Shown piece after piece: positions 10,183-21,350 of a stretch of 23,402 bases of DNA. The stretch's first letter is position 1. Each line of letters starts with the position of its first letter. The translations under genes and the position numbers were made by a program. Under the pieces are notes generated by a model, which searched no databases, was not told the DNA's origin, and saw nothing but the letters and a program-made list of their open reading frames with translations. The DNA lies in assembly GCA_027575765.1 (NCBI GenBank), contig JANBPT010000778.1, forward strand, positions 1 to 23,402. The letters run 5' to 3'. The stretch is from Tieghemiomyces parasiticus (lineage: Eukaryota; Kickxellomycota; Dimargaritomycetes; Dimargaritales; Dimargaritaceae).

Positions 10183-10845
10183 TGGGCGGCGGTTGGACGG
10201 CGGTGGCGAGAGGGGGCTTGGTGAAGCTAGTGGTCCACCGTCCCGATAAGAAAAACAGAGAAACGAGAGGTATGCGGTATTGTGGTTAAAAGGGGGGCTA
10301 GGCGGATCGGAGGAGTATGGATGGGCCGCTACATACGCCGTGGGAGCGTTGGTGCGTAAGGGTTAGGTGAAAATTGCCAATGGCTGGGGACGATCGCGCT
10401 GCAATATGACCAGACGGCGTCTATCTGGTAGGCCAGGAGGAGGCCAATGCACTAAACGGAGAAGGAAAGAGTCGTCCGATCGGTCGGAATGCGGAGAGGA
10501 TAGGGTCTCGAGGCCAGGGTAACAAAGGCCGTGTCTCTCCCAAGCAGCCAAGTCTGCCGCCGTGTGCTGGCCTCTCTCCCATCTCCACCTGGTTCAGCCG
10601 TGGTGGGGCAGACAAGCAAGCCTATACACCGACGACAGGGGAGAGGGTGGCAACATGAACCGTTAGGCGCAAGGGGGAGAGAAGGGAGCACAGTGTCCCT
10701 CCGTTCTCATGCAGCGTGGCTTGACCCGGCCGGGCCGTCCCCTCTTGCCACCTTCGCTCCCTGCTGCATTTGTGTAGTCAGCGCCGCACTCCCCAGGAGC
10801 GACCGCCCGAAGCCTAAAGACGTGTGGCAGTAGAGGCTGACTTAC

Positions 10846-10924
10846 CTTGTACTACGGCGGGGCACCGACGTTAGGCGCGGTGAATGTGGCTGGTTTCGGG
10901 TGGAGGTTCAGATGCACCAGGGCC
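10846..10924 (-). other. Candidate non-coding exon (5' leader exon or ncRNA)
   Basis: On the minus strand a 79-base segment is flanked by a good acceptor (CCTCCACAG, with a CCTAACCTG branch word ~45 bases before it) and a perfect donor (AAG|GTAAGT). All three frames inside contain a stop, so it cannot be an internal coding exon. It lies ~660 bases upstream of the carrier start on the same strand, so it may be part of a spliced leader of that gene. Without transcripts this remains a guess. Confidence 0.25.
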
Positions 10925-13556
10925 CTGTGGAGGCAAAAGTGGTGCCGGCCGATCGGTCTGTCAGGTTAGGAATTGTCGGGACACCAGAACCTTGGAAAGG
11001 TGCAAGGCTGGAGGTGGCAAGGAAGACGTTTGGTGATGCGGAGGCGGATCAGGCTGTCTGGAGTTGGGTCATGTATGCTACGGTTCGTCACGACTTGAAG
11101 GGGACTGGTCTACCTAATGGTTAGGTATCAGGAAAGTTGGTTGGTTCGAGGTTTTGGTTTTAAAATAATGGTAAATAGTAGAAAAGAAAGACTAAACAGG
11201 AGGTCAGGGGTACGAGGCCAAGAGGAGGCGAGGCCCAATGCTTATCAGATATAGAATCGGCAGTAGTAGTAATGTGACTCCTGAGTACCACCACCGGGCG
11301 GGTTACGCGGCCCAGGCCCTCTCACCACTCTCGCCTTAGTAAAACTGATAAAACTAAGCCCGGGAGGATTTCTGCGAGGCCTGTAAGCCAATGAAGATTA
11401 AAAAAAAAAACTCATCGCCCCAGGCCATCTGATTCACCCATCTTATCCCCCCCCTCTCTTTCACGCGCGGATTTCTGAGAAACACTGCGGGGCGGCGATA
11501 TATGGACGGACGGACGGGACGGGCCCAGTGACGGGTGTCCACGCCATTACAGGTGACGGACGAGGCAGAATGGTCCGTTGTGCCGCTTCCTCCTAGTACT
11601 GCGGGCCTCGCCCTGCCATAGTGTCCCCGCCGATGGCTAGCGTACCGATAGGCCTCACGGGCGGTACACTATAGCTGCTGGGCCTGTGTATCGAGTGCGC
11701 CAGGGCGGATGGTGGGAGGGGGGAGGTATCTCAACTTAAAGCCACCGCCCCTGACGTGTGGATGGACCAGCTGGCGGGCAGTGCCTGGCCAGGCCAACAG
11801 CCCACGCGGCCACTGTGGCCGGTCACCTTCCTTCATAGAGGGGGCGAGTGGGACAGGGGTAGGAGGGGTCAGTTGATGTAAGAGTGGGGCCGGGCGGTGT
11901 ACGCATCGTGAAGTATTAGACCGTGGATCGGCACCACGCGTTGTAGTCTGGCCGTAGCTCAATTGATCGAAGTGGGTGCCCGGTGGGGACTGTGGGTCTT
12001 CACCATTGGCAGCTCACCTAAACGGGAACTATCGCGAGCCAAGAGCGCTGCTCAATCAACCGCCATCAGGTGACATGTACCGTAAGGCAGCCTAACTGGC
12101 GCGGCCCAGGGAGTCGACATGGCGGGGTCAGCGGATACGTACAATCAGCTCTCCAAAGCAGCGATAATGATGACCTCCCAAGTCCACCCAGGCATATCCT
12201 CACTCCCCCCGTCGGGCCCGCAGACCATTACCATGGATCATGTGGCACGTGACTCGATAGGCCAGTCGGGGTGGGTATGAGCAGCAGCCACGGCTGGGGT
12301 GAGGAGGGGGGACTTGGGCATCGTCCCTAAGCTGAGACGCGGGGCCATCGCCTGGTCGTTTAATCGGCCGATATGCCACACCCACTGCCCACCTTCCGGC
12401 TTGGCTGTAGACTGGTGGATGGGGCCGAAGCGGACGACCGGGTATACACGTAATGAGTGCCCTGCATTCGCTCCAGTTCCCACAAGCGGTACCTGATGTG
12501 ACGGCTACCTGTGCTCATCAGCTACCAGAACAACCGGTGATTTCCATGTGAACGGAGGAAGAAGGCGGGCAACTGAGTGGCCAGCGAGTACCAGGCCGCC
12601 ATGTGAAAGCAGACTTGTTGGCCCGCCACTTCCCACACTAGTCCCTTCCTGCACCCTGTCTAGCCACCGGTATACCCGGTGGTTGGACAGCCCGGCAGCC
12701 CGCGGTGTATGGAGGGGGAGTCGGCCAGCACTCTACGCATAGGCTCTGATTCGCCGTCACATGCCAGGGTTTGCCCACTCTCCTTTTCATTCCCACCGAC
12801 GCAGCCAAGGAGTCCACCTTGGCTTGTAATGCTAGCTCAGCAGTAGAGGGGGCTTGTGGGATGTACACGTTCGCAGACACATGACAGTCCAACGGGAGGG
12901 GGGGTGGGCATATAAGCACCCTGGGGTGCCAGCCCTCGCTGCATGTTCCACTTCCCTTCTACTCCGCCAGTGTATCTGCTCCCCTCCCCCCACTTTAACC
13001 GTATTCCATCATCATTAGCGATCCACACCCATATACCCAGCCCGCTCTCAAGCTCATCTCCACCCTTGTCTGTGCCCGGCTCTTCACCTGCCAATCCTTC
13101 GCCTTTCACCGCCTCGATTACCTTCAGTGTCACGAGCCCCCGACATCTCACTAGCTGCGGACACTCCAGCGCTGTGCTCCTCCCGACGTCACTTATCCAC
13201 AAAGAGGTAAAAACAAATTTTTCGGTCGACGCTTCTATTCGCCTAACGGATCGCTGACGCGTATTCGGACTCTATAAATGAACCCCTTTCCTCCGACTCT
13301 GGCCCGACGTTGTTTTATACCTTGGTTTCACCGCTTTACCATTATCCTTGCCTAGAACGACTCCCTATTCCCCCCTCCCCCACTGCTTTCACCTGCCAAT
13401 AGCCTTTGCTCAGTCCGACTTCCGAATATCCTGCTCTGAACACTGACCCTAACCTTCGGTGCCAACACCTTACCACTCCCCTCCTGCCACGCCGCCGAAC
13501 CCATCACCTCTTACCCTATCTTTCAGCTATTCCGTTTGCTCCCCCCCGTGTATGTG

Positions 13557-13564
13557 TATATAAG
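13557..13564 (+). promoter_or_regulatory. TATA box of the beta-oxidation gene
   Basis: TATATAAG stands 87 bases before the ATG, inside a pyrimidine-rich stretch without other TATA-like words close to the start. Position and orientation fit a core promoter. Confidence 0.45.
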
Positions 13565-13650
13565 CTATAGTAACACCGACTTCACCACCGCCCATTAGCT
13601 CGACCTCCGCTTTTTAGCGCTACCTACTCTCTGCCACCGTTTATCCCGGA

Positions 13651-16608
13651 ATGGCCTCTCAAGAACTACGTTTTGACGGCAAGGTTGTCATTGTCACCGG
13701 TGCCGGTGGTGGTAAGTACCTCTTATGCGCGTTCTAGCCACCCCATTCGGGGTGGTACATAGAGCCCTCGGGCCGACTGCACCCGTTCTCCTCCCACCCA
13801 CAGCCGCTGGTGCGAATCGTTTCCGCCCAAACCCACCCGGCCTAACTGACTCTATCCATCCTGCCTCCCCAATTCCCTACCCCTGCAGGCCTTGGTCGCG
13901 CCTACGCCCTCTTTTTCGCCGCTCGCGGTGCCAAGGTGGTTGTCAATGACCTAGGTACTCCACTCACCGGCGGCGGCGCCTCCCACGAAGCCGCCGACGG
14001 TCTGGTGGCCGAAATTCGCCGTAACGGCGGCGAGGCCGTGGCCGACTACAATTCCGTCGAGAACGGCGCCGCCATCGTCGAGGCCGCCCTCAAGGCCTTC
14101 GGTCGCCTAGATGTGCTCATCAACAACGCCGGCGTACTACGTGACAAGTCCTTCAGCCGCATGACGGACGCTGACTGGGACCTGGTCCAGGGCGTGCATC
14201 TCCGCGGCTCCTTCCTCTGCACCAAGGCCGCTTGGGACCTCTTCCGCAAGCAAAAGTACGGCCGCATCATCATGACCTCGTCGGGTTCGGGGCTGTACGG
14301 CAACTTTGGCCAGGCCAACTACGGCTCAGCCAAGATGGCCCTGCTGGGCCTGTCCAACACCCTGGCCAAGGAGGGGGCCAAATACAACGTGTACTGCAAC
14401 ACCATTGTCCCCGTGGCTGCCTCGCGCATGACCGCCACCACCGTCCCCGCCGACGTGATGGAGCTGATTAAGCCGGACTTTGTAGCCCCTATGGTAGCCC
14501 TTCTATGCCACGAGTCGTCCACCGAGAACGGCGGGCTATTCGAATTGGGCGGCGGTTACGTGACCAAGGTGCGCTGGGAACGCGGCCGCGGCCACGTCTT
14601 CAAGGCTGACGCCAGCTTCACCCCGGCCGCCGTCCAGGCCAAGTGGGATGCTGTCACCGATTTTAGTGCCCCGGTCTACCCGACCACCATCACGGAGGTC
14701 AACTGGCTGGACCTGCTCGAGCAGGCCAAGCACCTGCCCACCAACCCGACCTCCGGTCCGCCCCTTCGCTTTGACGGGAAGGTGGTGATCGTGACGGGCG
14801 CCGGCGCCGGCCTAGGCCGCGCCTACGCGCACCTGTTTGCCCGTCTGGGCGCCCACGTGGTGGTCAATGACGTGGGTACCAACCCCGATGGCCGCCGGTC
14901 GGCCGACGTGCTGGTTGACCAGCTGCGCGCCGCTGGCGCTCAGGCCGCCGCCAGTTACGTGTCGGTGGAGGATGGCGACAGTATTGTCCAGACTGCCGTA
15001 CAGGCCTTTGGCCGCGTCGACGTGGTGGTCAACAATGCCGGCATCCTGCGCGACAAGTCGTTCACCCGCATGACGGTGGCCGACTGGGACCTGGTCTGGT
15101 CGGTGCACCTCCGCGGCACCTATAAGGTGAGCCACGCCGTGTGGCCCCTGTTCATCAAGCAAAAGTCCGGCCATATCATCAATACGTGCTCCGCAGTGGG
15201 CCTGTACGGTAATTTCGGTCAGGCCAACTACTCGGCGTGCAAGGCCGGCATTCTTGGCCTGTCCAGTACTCTGGCCATTGAGGGCGCCAAGTACAACATC
15301 AAGGTCAACACCATCGCCCCCAATGCCGGCACCAGCATGACGGCTACCGTGATGCCGCCCGAGGTGGTGGAAGCCCTCAAGCCCGACTACGTGGCCCCAC
15401 TGGTGGCCTTCCTGGCCCACGACGCCTGCCCGGCCACGGGTGAGGTGTTTGAAGTGGGTAGCGGCTGGGTCGCCCGGGTACGCAGCCAGCGTGCCAAGGG
15501 CAAGTACTTCAACCCGCGTCGCCCGTTGACCCCGGAGGCCATCCGCGCCGACTGGGAGGCAGTATGCGACTTTGACCCGCGGGCCGTGGCCTACCCCACG
15601 AGCTCCACTGATGCCACCGTCACCATCGTGCGGGGCGTCATGGCCCAACTCAAGGGCGACGCGAAGGCAGTCAAGGCCCCCGCCGCCTCCGACCCGGTCT
15701 TGGACGTAGAAGCCGTGCGCCGTCACACCTACCCGGACTCGACCGTCTCCTACACGGAACGCGACGTGATTCTGTACGCCCTGGGTATCGGTGCCCACCG
15801 CACCGACCTGCCGCTCGTCTACGAGAATGACCTCAACTTCAGCGCCTTCCCGACCTTCCCCGTGGTGTGCCTGCCGGGCGCGCCAGACCTGAGCTTCCTG
15901 CCCAATTACAATCCCGCCATGCTACTGCACGGTGAGCAGTTCTTGGCCGTACACAAACCCATGCCCACCGAGGGGAAGCTGACGGTGCGCTCCCGCGTCG
16001 TGGACGTGGTGGACAAGAAGTCCGGTGCCTTGGTCATTGTGCAGCTCTCGCAGTCCGACGCGACCAGCGGCGACCTACTCTCCACCGCCGAGTTTAGCTT
16101 CTTCATCCGCGGCAGCGGTGGGTTCAGCCAGCACCCCAAGTTCCGGCTTGCGGGCCCCAGCCAGGACCGCTCCCCAGCCGCCACGGCCGCTAACGTGCCG
16201 CCCAAGCGCGCGGCGGACGCCGTGCTGACGCAGCTCGTCCCCGAAGACCAGGCCGCACTGTATCGCCTCAACGGGGACTTCAACCCGCTCCACCTGGATC
16301 CGGCCTTCGCGGCCAAGGGCGGATTCCGGAAACCCATCCTCCACGGCCTGTGCACGCTCGGTTACGCCGCCCGCCACGTCATGGAGGCCTACGGTGGCGG
16401 TGACCCCAACTTCCTCAAGGACATCAAGGCCCGCTTCACCGGCCACGTCTTCCCCGGGGAGACCCTCGAGACCCACATGTGGTTGGAACCGGACAACCGC
16501 GTCCTGTACCAGGTGCGCGTTGTAGAGCGCGACTCGTGGGTCCTCAAGTCGGGCGGTATCACCCTGACCAAGGCGCCAAACCGGTCGGCCGGCAAGTCCA
16601 AGCTTTAA
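13651..16608 (+). CDS. FOX2: Peroxisomal multifunctional beta-oxidation protein (hydratase-dehydrogenase, MFE-2 type)
   Basis: This enzyme catalyses the second and third steps of peroxisomal fatty-acid beta-oxidation: hydration of trans-2-enoyl-CoA to (3R)-hydroxyacyl-CoA and NAD-dependent oxidation to 3-ketoacyl-CoA. The model is join(13651..13711,13889..16608), 926 residues. The intron splits the first nucleotide-binding loop (GGTG|GTAAGT ... CTGCAG|GC) and restores TGAGGGLGRAYA; CCTAACTGA is the branch candidate. Two short-chain dehydrogenase domains (~5-300 and ~310-600) each keep NNAG and the Ser-Tyr-Lys set: S152/Y165/K169 and S455/Y468/K472. The C-terminal hot-dog hydratase-2 domain (~620-915) has LNGDFNPLHLDPAFA, with catalytic-type D817 and H822. 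The protein ends SKL, a textbook PTS1. Two dehydrogenase domains are the fungal arrangement; animal MFE-2 has one plus an SCP2 domain. Confidence 0.96.
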
Positions 16609-17327
16609 AAGAAGGGGGAGAGATGTACCCTACTACTCCCTTTTCCCACATTCCTCTCTTGCTTTCCTACTCACGTCGCTTATATTTTAAAGCACATTTT
16701 CTAGCCTTATGCCTTCTGCCCGTTACGCGTTCACTATAAATCATGTTTATGAAAAACTAATTACCATATGAGGGTTGCTCGGCCGGCGAAGGTAGTTGAC
16801 CATATGACGCAAACATCCCTCCCCTTTGGACACTTGGCCCTCTCAGCAGCCCAGGACAATTCGGCCTCGGGAGATATTTAACCATTAGCACATGATGCAT
16901 TTTGATAATTTATGATGGTCAGCGCAGTGGGAAGAACACCATGACATTCACGGAGGGGGGGGAGAGAGGGAAAGCAGGAACCAATTAAAAAGACAATGCA
17001 GCGAGGAACGGTAATGTGTACAGACAAGTAGAGGGTAGGGGAGGGGAGACTGCCAACGGAGTAAAATGGTAAACTGGGAGGCGGCTACAGCACTAGAAAA
17101 ATATAAATGAATAAGGATGAAGCAATCTGGCCAGGGCAAACAGGCTCAAGTCGTTACAGGACTTTCGTCGGCGGCAAAGTAGAGAGGGAGGGAGAGGGGG
17201 GGAGATAATAAAGTGGTTGCATGGGATACCGCGGCAGTTCCCAGGAATAAATTAGTTTGTAGAATTAAGGAGGTTATTTTTTTTAAAAAAAAAAAAACAC
17301 TCCAGGCCAAGAATCCACGGAAAAGGA
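16609..17327. other. Convergent 3' region between the FOX2 and CDT1 genes
   Basis: No gene seen. Both neighbours end here, tail to tail. The left part is AT-rich with TATAAAT near 16734 that may serve the plus-strand gene. The right part is purine-rich on plus and ends in the T8A13 tract just beyond the CDT1 stop. Confidence 0.5.
17277..17297. repeat. T8A13 homopolymer tract
   Basis: Eight T are followed directly by thirteen A, 30 bases past the CDT1 stop codon. Such a stiff AT tract at a convergent gene end may aid 3' end formation or exclude nucleosomes, but this is inference. The run length could also vary between sequencing reads. Confidence 0.7.
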
Positions 17328-19607
17328 CTAGGTCGTCGTAACGGGTCTTGTGGTGGTGGTTTCATCCGCCTCCCCATCACCGCCCTTCAGCCGACGTTGA
17401 ATGGCGGCCTTTGCTTCGCGTACGGCAACCGTCCGATCGAGTTTGACCATGGTATCCCCGGCAATCATGGTGATCTGGCACCACTGGGGGACGGTCCTAG
17501 CGAGCAAACTGACCAGCTGGACGGCCTCGGCCTCGGTGATGGGGACTGGGGAACTATCCACCAGCTTGGGCACCAGCTCACGGAGCCGGAGCGTGGTACG
17601 TTTGGACGAGTAAAACAGAAACGACAGGGTATCGGCCAGTTCCGCCAGACGACTCAGTTGCGCCCGCTGGGTGGTTTGTTCCTCCGACGGGACCAGCAGG
17701 TCCGCCCGTTTGCGGAGCTGTTCCTTCTGGCGGATCCGGTCCAGGAGGGAGAGGGTTCCGCCGCCAACCTTGGTGGGTGCGGCCGGTGCCGCTAGGACCA
17801 CCGACGATGGGGTGGCAACCTTGGTCGGAGTGCAAGGGATAGGTGGTGGCGTGGGGCAAGCCGCCGCCGCCGCCGAAAGCGCCATCGGGGAGGTCGGGGT
17901 AGGGAGATGCGTCCCGCCGACGGGCGTCTTGGGCGTGACCGGCCGAGACTGGAGGCGGCCCAGGAGGTCCTGCACCCGCTGCTGCGAGACAGTCTGCAGT
18001 TCCAGCCGGGGCAGTTCCGCGGACGGGATCGCCGGGACATCCGTATCGAGCGAAAAGTCCGGGTGCCAGTGGGCGAGCTCGGTGTAGGTGGCTACGGGCG
18101 GTAGGGCCCGGCGGATCAAAAAGGCGTTGTGGGCGGCGTGCACGAGTTCAAGCAGGAGGTGACGGAAATGGACCCGACGCTTCTCGAGCTCGGTGGAGGC
18201 AAAGGCGGCGTGGAGAAAGTGCGTGTCGGCGGCCGAAGACGACGAGGTAGTAACTTCAGTGGTGGAGCCGTTCAGCGCCGGGCCAAAGTGGATCTCGACG
18301 GAGGCCACTCGCTGGCCGTTATGCAGGTGCCGAACAGGTTCCAGTCGATACGCGCCCGGATAGACAGTAACGAGCTGGCCCAGCTGTTCGAGCTCGAAGG
18401 ACCGCCGGCACATGTTTTCGACAGGTTTGCGAAGGCGGTGGTAGACGCAGGACTGATTCTGGCCTTTCAAAAACACCAGGGTGTGTTCCAGGGCCTGGTA
18501 GGTCACGTCCAGGCGTTGACAATGGGACGGTAGGGGTAGTTTGGTCGCAGCGGTGCTTGAGGCCGGAGTGGAGGTGAGATGCTGGAATTTTCGGAAGGCC
18601 GGGGTCGACGGAACGGTATCGGTAGCCATGGAGGGCTTGACCTGGGGCACTTCGGTCGGTACCCTCACGGTGGGGCACGGAAGGGCCGGTGGCGGGCGAA
18701 GGACGAACGGTACGGGGGTAGCGCGGACGGGAACCGCGGAGTCAACTGCCAGTCCATACCGCTGGAGAGTGTGGGCCTCGCGGAGCGCCGCATTTTCCTG
18801 CTGACGGGCCGCCAGGATATCAGGTCGGGCGGTTGGGACTAGAAAGGGGTTTTCAGCGTCGTCGCTGGGTTTGACAGCCTCTGAGGTCGGAGCGACCGTC
18901 TCGGCCAGGGGCGCTTCCGGAACGAGGCCAGGATCTGAAGGCTGAGTCGGGGCGATGGGTACGGAGGGTAGGGTTGGTGTAGAAAACTGCAATGTGGTCT
19001 GCTGAGGCTCTACAGGGACCTCCGCCCGTCGCCGCTTGGTTGACCGGGTTCCCTCTACGGGGGTTGGTACCGCAGCCTTGACCGTGGGTGTACGCGTACG
19101 TAAAGAGCGGCGGACTGGTGTAGCCGAGAGAGGTGTAGTAGCCACGGAGCTGGCTTTACGTAAGGACTGCCGCCGGGGACGCGGCAATAAGGACTCGTCG
19201 CTAGCAAGTAAGCGTAGATTGGCGACGGCCTTGGGCGCGGCGGATACGGGTGGCGTGGCGGTTGTGCTATCTTCTAGTACGAGTTTGCGCTTCTACAAGA
19301 GGGCGAGTGAACGTAGAGTGAGGATATATCAAGAAAGATAGCCGTAAAAACGCCACGCGTTAGTTCAGTTCATTCGTAGAGAACGAGTATTGGTTTGGGT
19401 AGCCAGCAGTTTGGTGGTTTGACGGTCGAATGGCCTGTTGTATTTACGCTGATGGTAAACTCTGCCGGCTGGGTAGTATGAACTATCACTTACTTTGGGT
19501 AAGGTGTCACTCCGGGGGATGAGGGGGCTGGCTTTGGTCACATCGCGGTGGATATTGGCCTTGCGGGCCGAAAGGAAGTGGTTCAGGGTTGTGACCTTCT
19601 CTGCCAT
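17328..19607 (-). CDS. CDT1: CDT1 DNA replication licensing factor
   Basis: CDT1 helps load the MCM2-7 helicase onto ORC/Cdc6-bound origins in G1 and acts in the nucleus. The model is complement(join(17328..19292,19494..19607)), 692 residues. Exon 1 (38 codons) ends CCCAAA|GTAAGT; the 201-base intron has GAACTAACG as branch and ends CTTGTAG; exon 2 continues KRKLVLED in frame. The N-terminus is long, basic and rich in Ser, Thr and Pro, with many S/T-P sites. The central Cdt1 fold (~289-463) shows LDVTYQALEHTLVFL and RRSFELEQLGQLVTVYPGAYRLE. The C-terminal winged helix that binds MCM (~551-673) shows LSLLDRIRQKEQLR and TMVKLDR. Residues 5-16 (VTTLNHFLSARK) resemble a PIP-box degron with a basic residue at +4. 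The family is recognised from motifs; overall identity to animal CDT1 looks low, as is usual. Confidence 0.9.
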
Positions 19608-19846
19608 GGTGACCGGTGGGGTTATAGTGAGAGCGGTGCGAAACTAGTAAGGATACGCGGTATCTTGGTGGTACGATGGGACTGAGGTCGGTGGTGAGTT
19701 TACAAAGGGCGGAGGGTAGAAGGGCCACCTTAGTATTATGAGCCAGTGGCAATGACAAAGGCTAGGCTTAGTGTTGGTAAGGGGGGGGGGCTATGGCGAG
19801 TGGTGCGGCCAATTGTGCAAAGCCAAACGATGGGGTACTGCAAAAC

Positions 19847-19855
19847 GTAAACAAA
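19847..19855 (+). promoter_or_regulatory. Forkhead-type site GTAAACAAA upstream of CDT1
   Basis: GTAAACAAA matches the forkhead core RYAAACA and lies 240 bases upstream of the CDT1 start codon. The neighbouring gene encodes a forkhead factor, so regulation is plausible but not shown. Confidence 0.4.
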
Positions 19856-20283
19856 CGGCCAATAGTGGGGGGGTTCAGACTGTGTCGACGAGGAAATCCA
19901 GCGCGTGCAAAGCCGTGCAAGATGGCTGGCTGGACAGCGTGGCAACGAGGTGTTGGGGATTGAGAAGCAGCAATAGAACCGAAAAGATGGAATACCACGG
20001 CACGTCGATAGAGGTAATGGTAGGGCCAGGATATACAACTGTCAATAAGGTGAGGCGGATGGTACAGGGATAGGTTCTGTGGCCTAGACTGAGGGCAGAG
20101 TAGGCTGGCAGGTATAGGATGGTGGAGGGTGATTAGGAGGGTACGTGACGGATGTGTTTATAGCGAGGCAGCTCTAAACCATGCAAGTTGGGAGAAGAGG
20201 TACCAGAAGATAGGCAAAGCTAGTGCGAGGGACGAGTGGACCACTAAACAAGAGGGGGGGACGAGGCCTTGTGGTGAGTAAAT

Positions 20284-20572
20284 GTCAACAAAGCAACAAG
20301 GGCGGCGGAGCACTAAACGGGGAGGGACAGGTGAGTAGGTGAGACCGAGAGCGGAAGGATCGGTTGGCTCACCAGGGAGAATCAAAGACTGTGGGTCGCA
20401 GCGTTCCGGCTCTACCCCTTTTACGCGCCAGTGCCACTGTTGCGACCTGAGCCTCCTCTCCCCCTTGACTCGGTTGGGTGTCAACAAACCATAATGCAAC
20501 GCTTCCTCCCTTTGATAGAATCGCGATACCCCATTGGTCAATTCGTACGGAATACGTGGCAGGTGTCAACAA
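20284..20572 (+). promoter_or_regulatory. Three GTCAACAA words (variant forkhead sites)
   Basis: GTCAACAA occurs at 20284-20291, 20480-20487 and 20565-20572, always in the plus orientation. It fits the broader forkhead consensus GTMAACA. Three copies within 290 bases is more than expected by chance for an 8-base word, though the region is far (680-960 bases) from the CDT1 start. Confidence 0.3.
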
Positions 20573-21350
20573 CCGTCGGTACCGCCACCAGCAAGGCTAA
20601 AAGCTTGCAGCCTCTAAATGAGAGTCGGTCTACGCTGGGACGATCCTGGACTTCGCCTGTGGTACTCCCATGTTTCTACTTGAATATAGGTCAGCCCTGG
20701 CTTTTGAGCACGTAAGAACGAAACTTTTGATGGACGCCACTGCAGAATTCAGGGTGCCAATGACGGAAGTATTAGGACAGTATCGTTGTGTCTTGTTAAT
20801 TCAGGCTACGTGAATTTATATTTTAAAATTACAGTGCGTAAGACAGTGAAGGATGAAATTCGTAGTGAAGGTAACGAGAACATAGGATTGCATATCAACG
20901 CTAGGTGGGCAGAATGGTAGGAGAGAGGGGGGAAAAGGTAAAAGAAAAAGGGTACTGACAAGCAAATCAACAAAGGGCGATGGCGGTGGACCAGGCGGTC
21001 ATCATAGGGTAGTGAAGAGGGTTGAAGGGAGTGGTGAACTATAGCAACAGTTAGGAAGTGAAGGCTGCCTGGGCAGGCACGGGTGAGCATGAACAGATGT
21101 GGTGCAGGGCGCAGGGTGCTGAAAGGAGAGAAAGAGAGAGAATTCACAGATGAAGGGCCAAGGAAGGAGTCAACCAAGAGACACCCCAGTGTTAATGTCC
21201 CGGAGCCATGGCCAAGGGAGGGGGAGGCTGGCTACAGCCCACGCAAGAAACACCTTCATCGAGGTGGGTGTCGCTGGACCAGCAGGGGTCAACGTACATT
21301 TTAAAAAGGGATTAGTGGATGTGAGTAAATGAAGGCCCTTACGAGATTAT

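Larger units (their letters stand above)
10183..13650. other. Long gene-free stretch between divergently transcribed genes
   Basis: This 3.5-kb interval separates the carrier (minus) from the beta-oxidation gene (plus). I found no protein-like frame: the small open frames lack third-position bias and known motifs. Contents: CCAAT near 10377, a candidate non-coding exon at 10846-10924, an A-run near 11401-11410, a GGAC repeat near 11503-11515, a CACGTG E-box near 12245, CATATAAG near 12910, a GACGTCAC CRE-like word near 13184, and a strongly pyrimidine-rich plus strand from ~12940 to 13650 that probably is the promoter and leader of the plus-strand gene. No tRNA boxes were seen. Confidence 0.45.
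19608..21350. other. Gene-free stretch between CDT1 and the forkhead gene
   Basis: No supported gene in 1.7 kb. The part near 19608-20600 should be the CDT1 promoter region and holds a canonical forkhead site at 19847-19855 plus three GTCAACAA words. There is also a G10 run at 19781-19790. The part near 20800-21350 is purine-rich on plus and should be the 3' end region of the forkhead gene; an AT-rich pocket lies at 20810-20835. Confidence 0.5.

Noticed and set aside
11130..11175. GGTTCGAGG word resembling a tRNA B box
   Set aside because: The end of the B box does not match, no A box or acceptor stem is found at the right distance, and no cloverleaf can be drawn.
12837..13257. Overlapping open frames on both strands (104 codons plus, 121 codons minus) before FOX2
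   Set aside because: Both come from pyrimidine-rich promoter-like DNA. The plus product is low-complexity Pro/Ser, and neither shows coding bias or motifs.
14812..15798. 328-codon open frame antisense to FOX2
   Set aside because: It mirrors the G/C-biased codons of FOX2 (Gly/His/Val-rich product) and has no family features; it is a shadow frame.
10440..20330. Shared word CACTAAACGG(A/G)GA at ~10449 and ~20311
   Set aside because: Two copies of a ~13-base word in a purine-rich background, without extended similarity or symmetry, can be chance.
20158..20715. Open frames on both strands between CDT1 and the forkhead gene (127 codons minus, 94 plus)
   Set aside because: No known motif, no codon bias, and they overlap each other. 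No splice pattern ties either to a neighbour.
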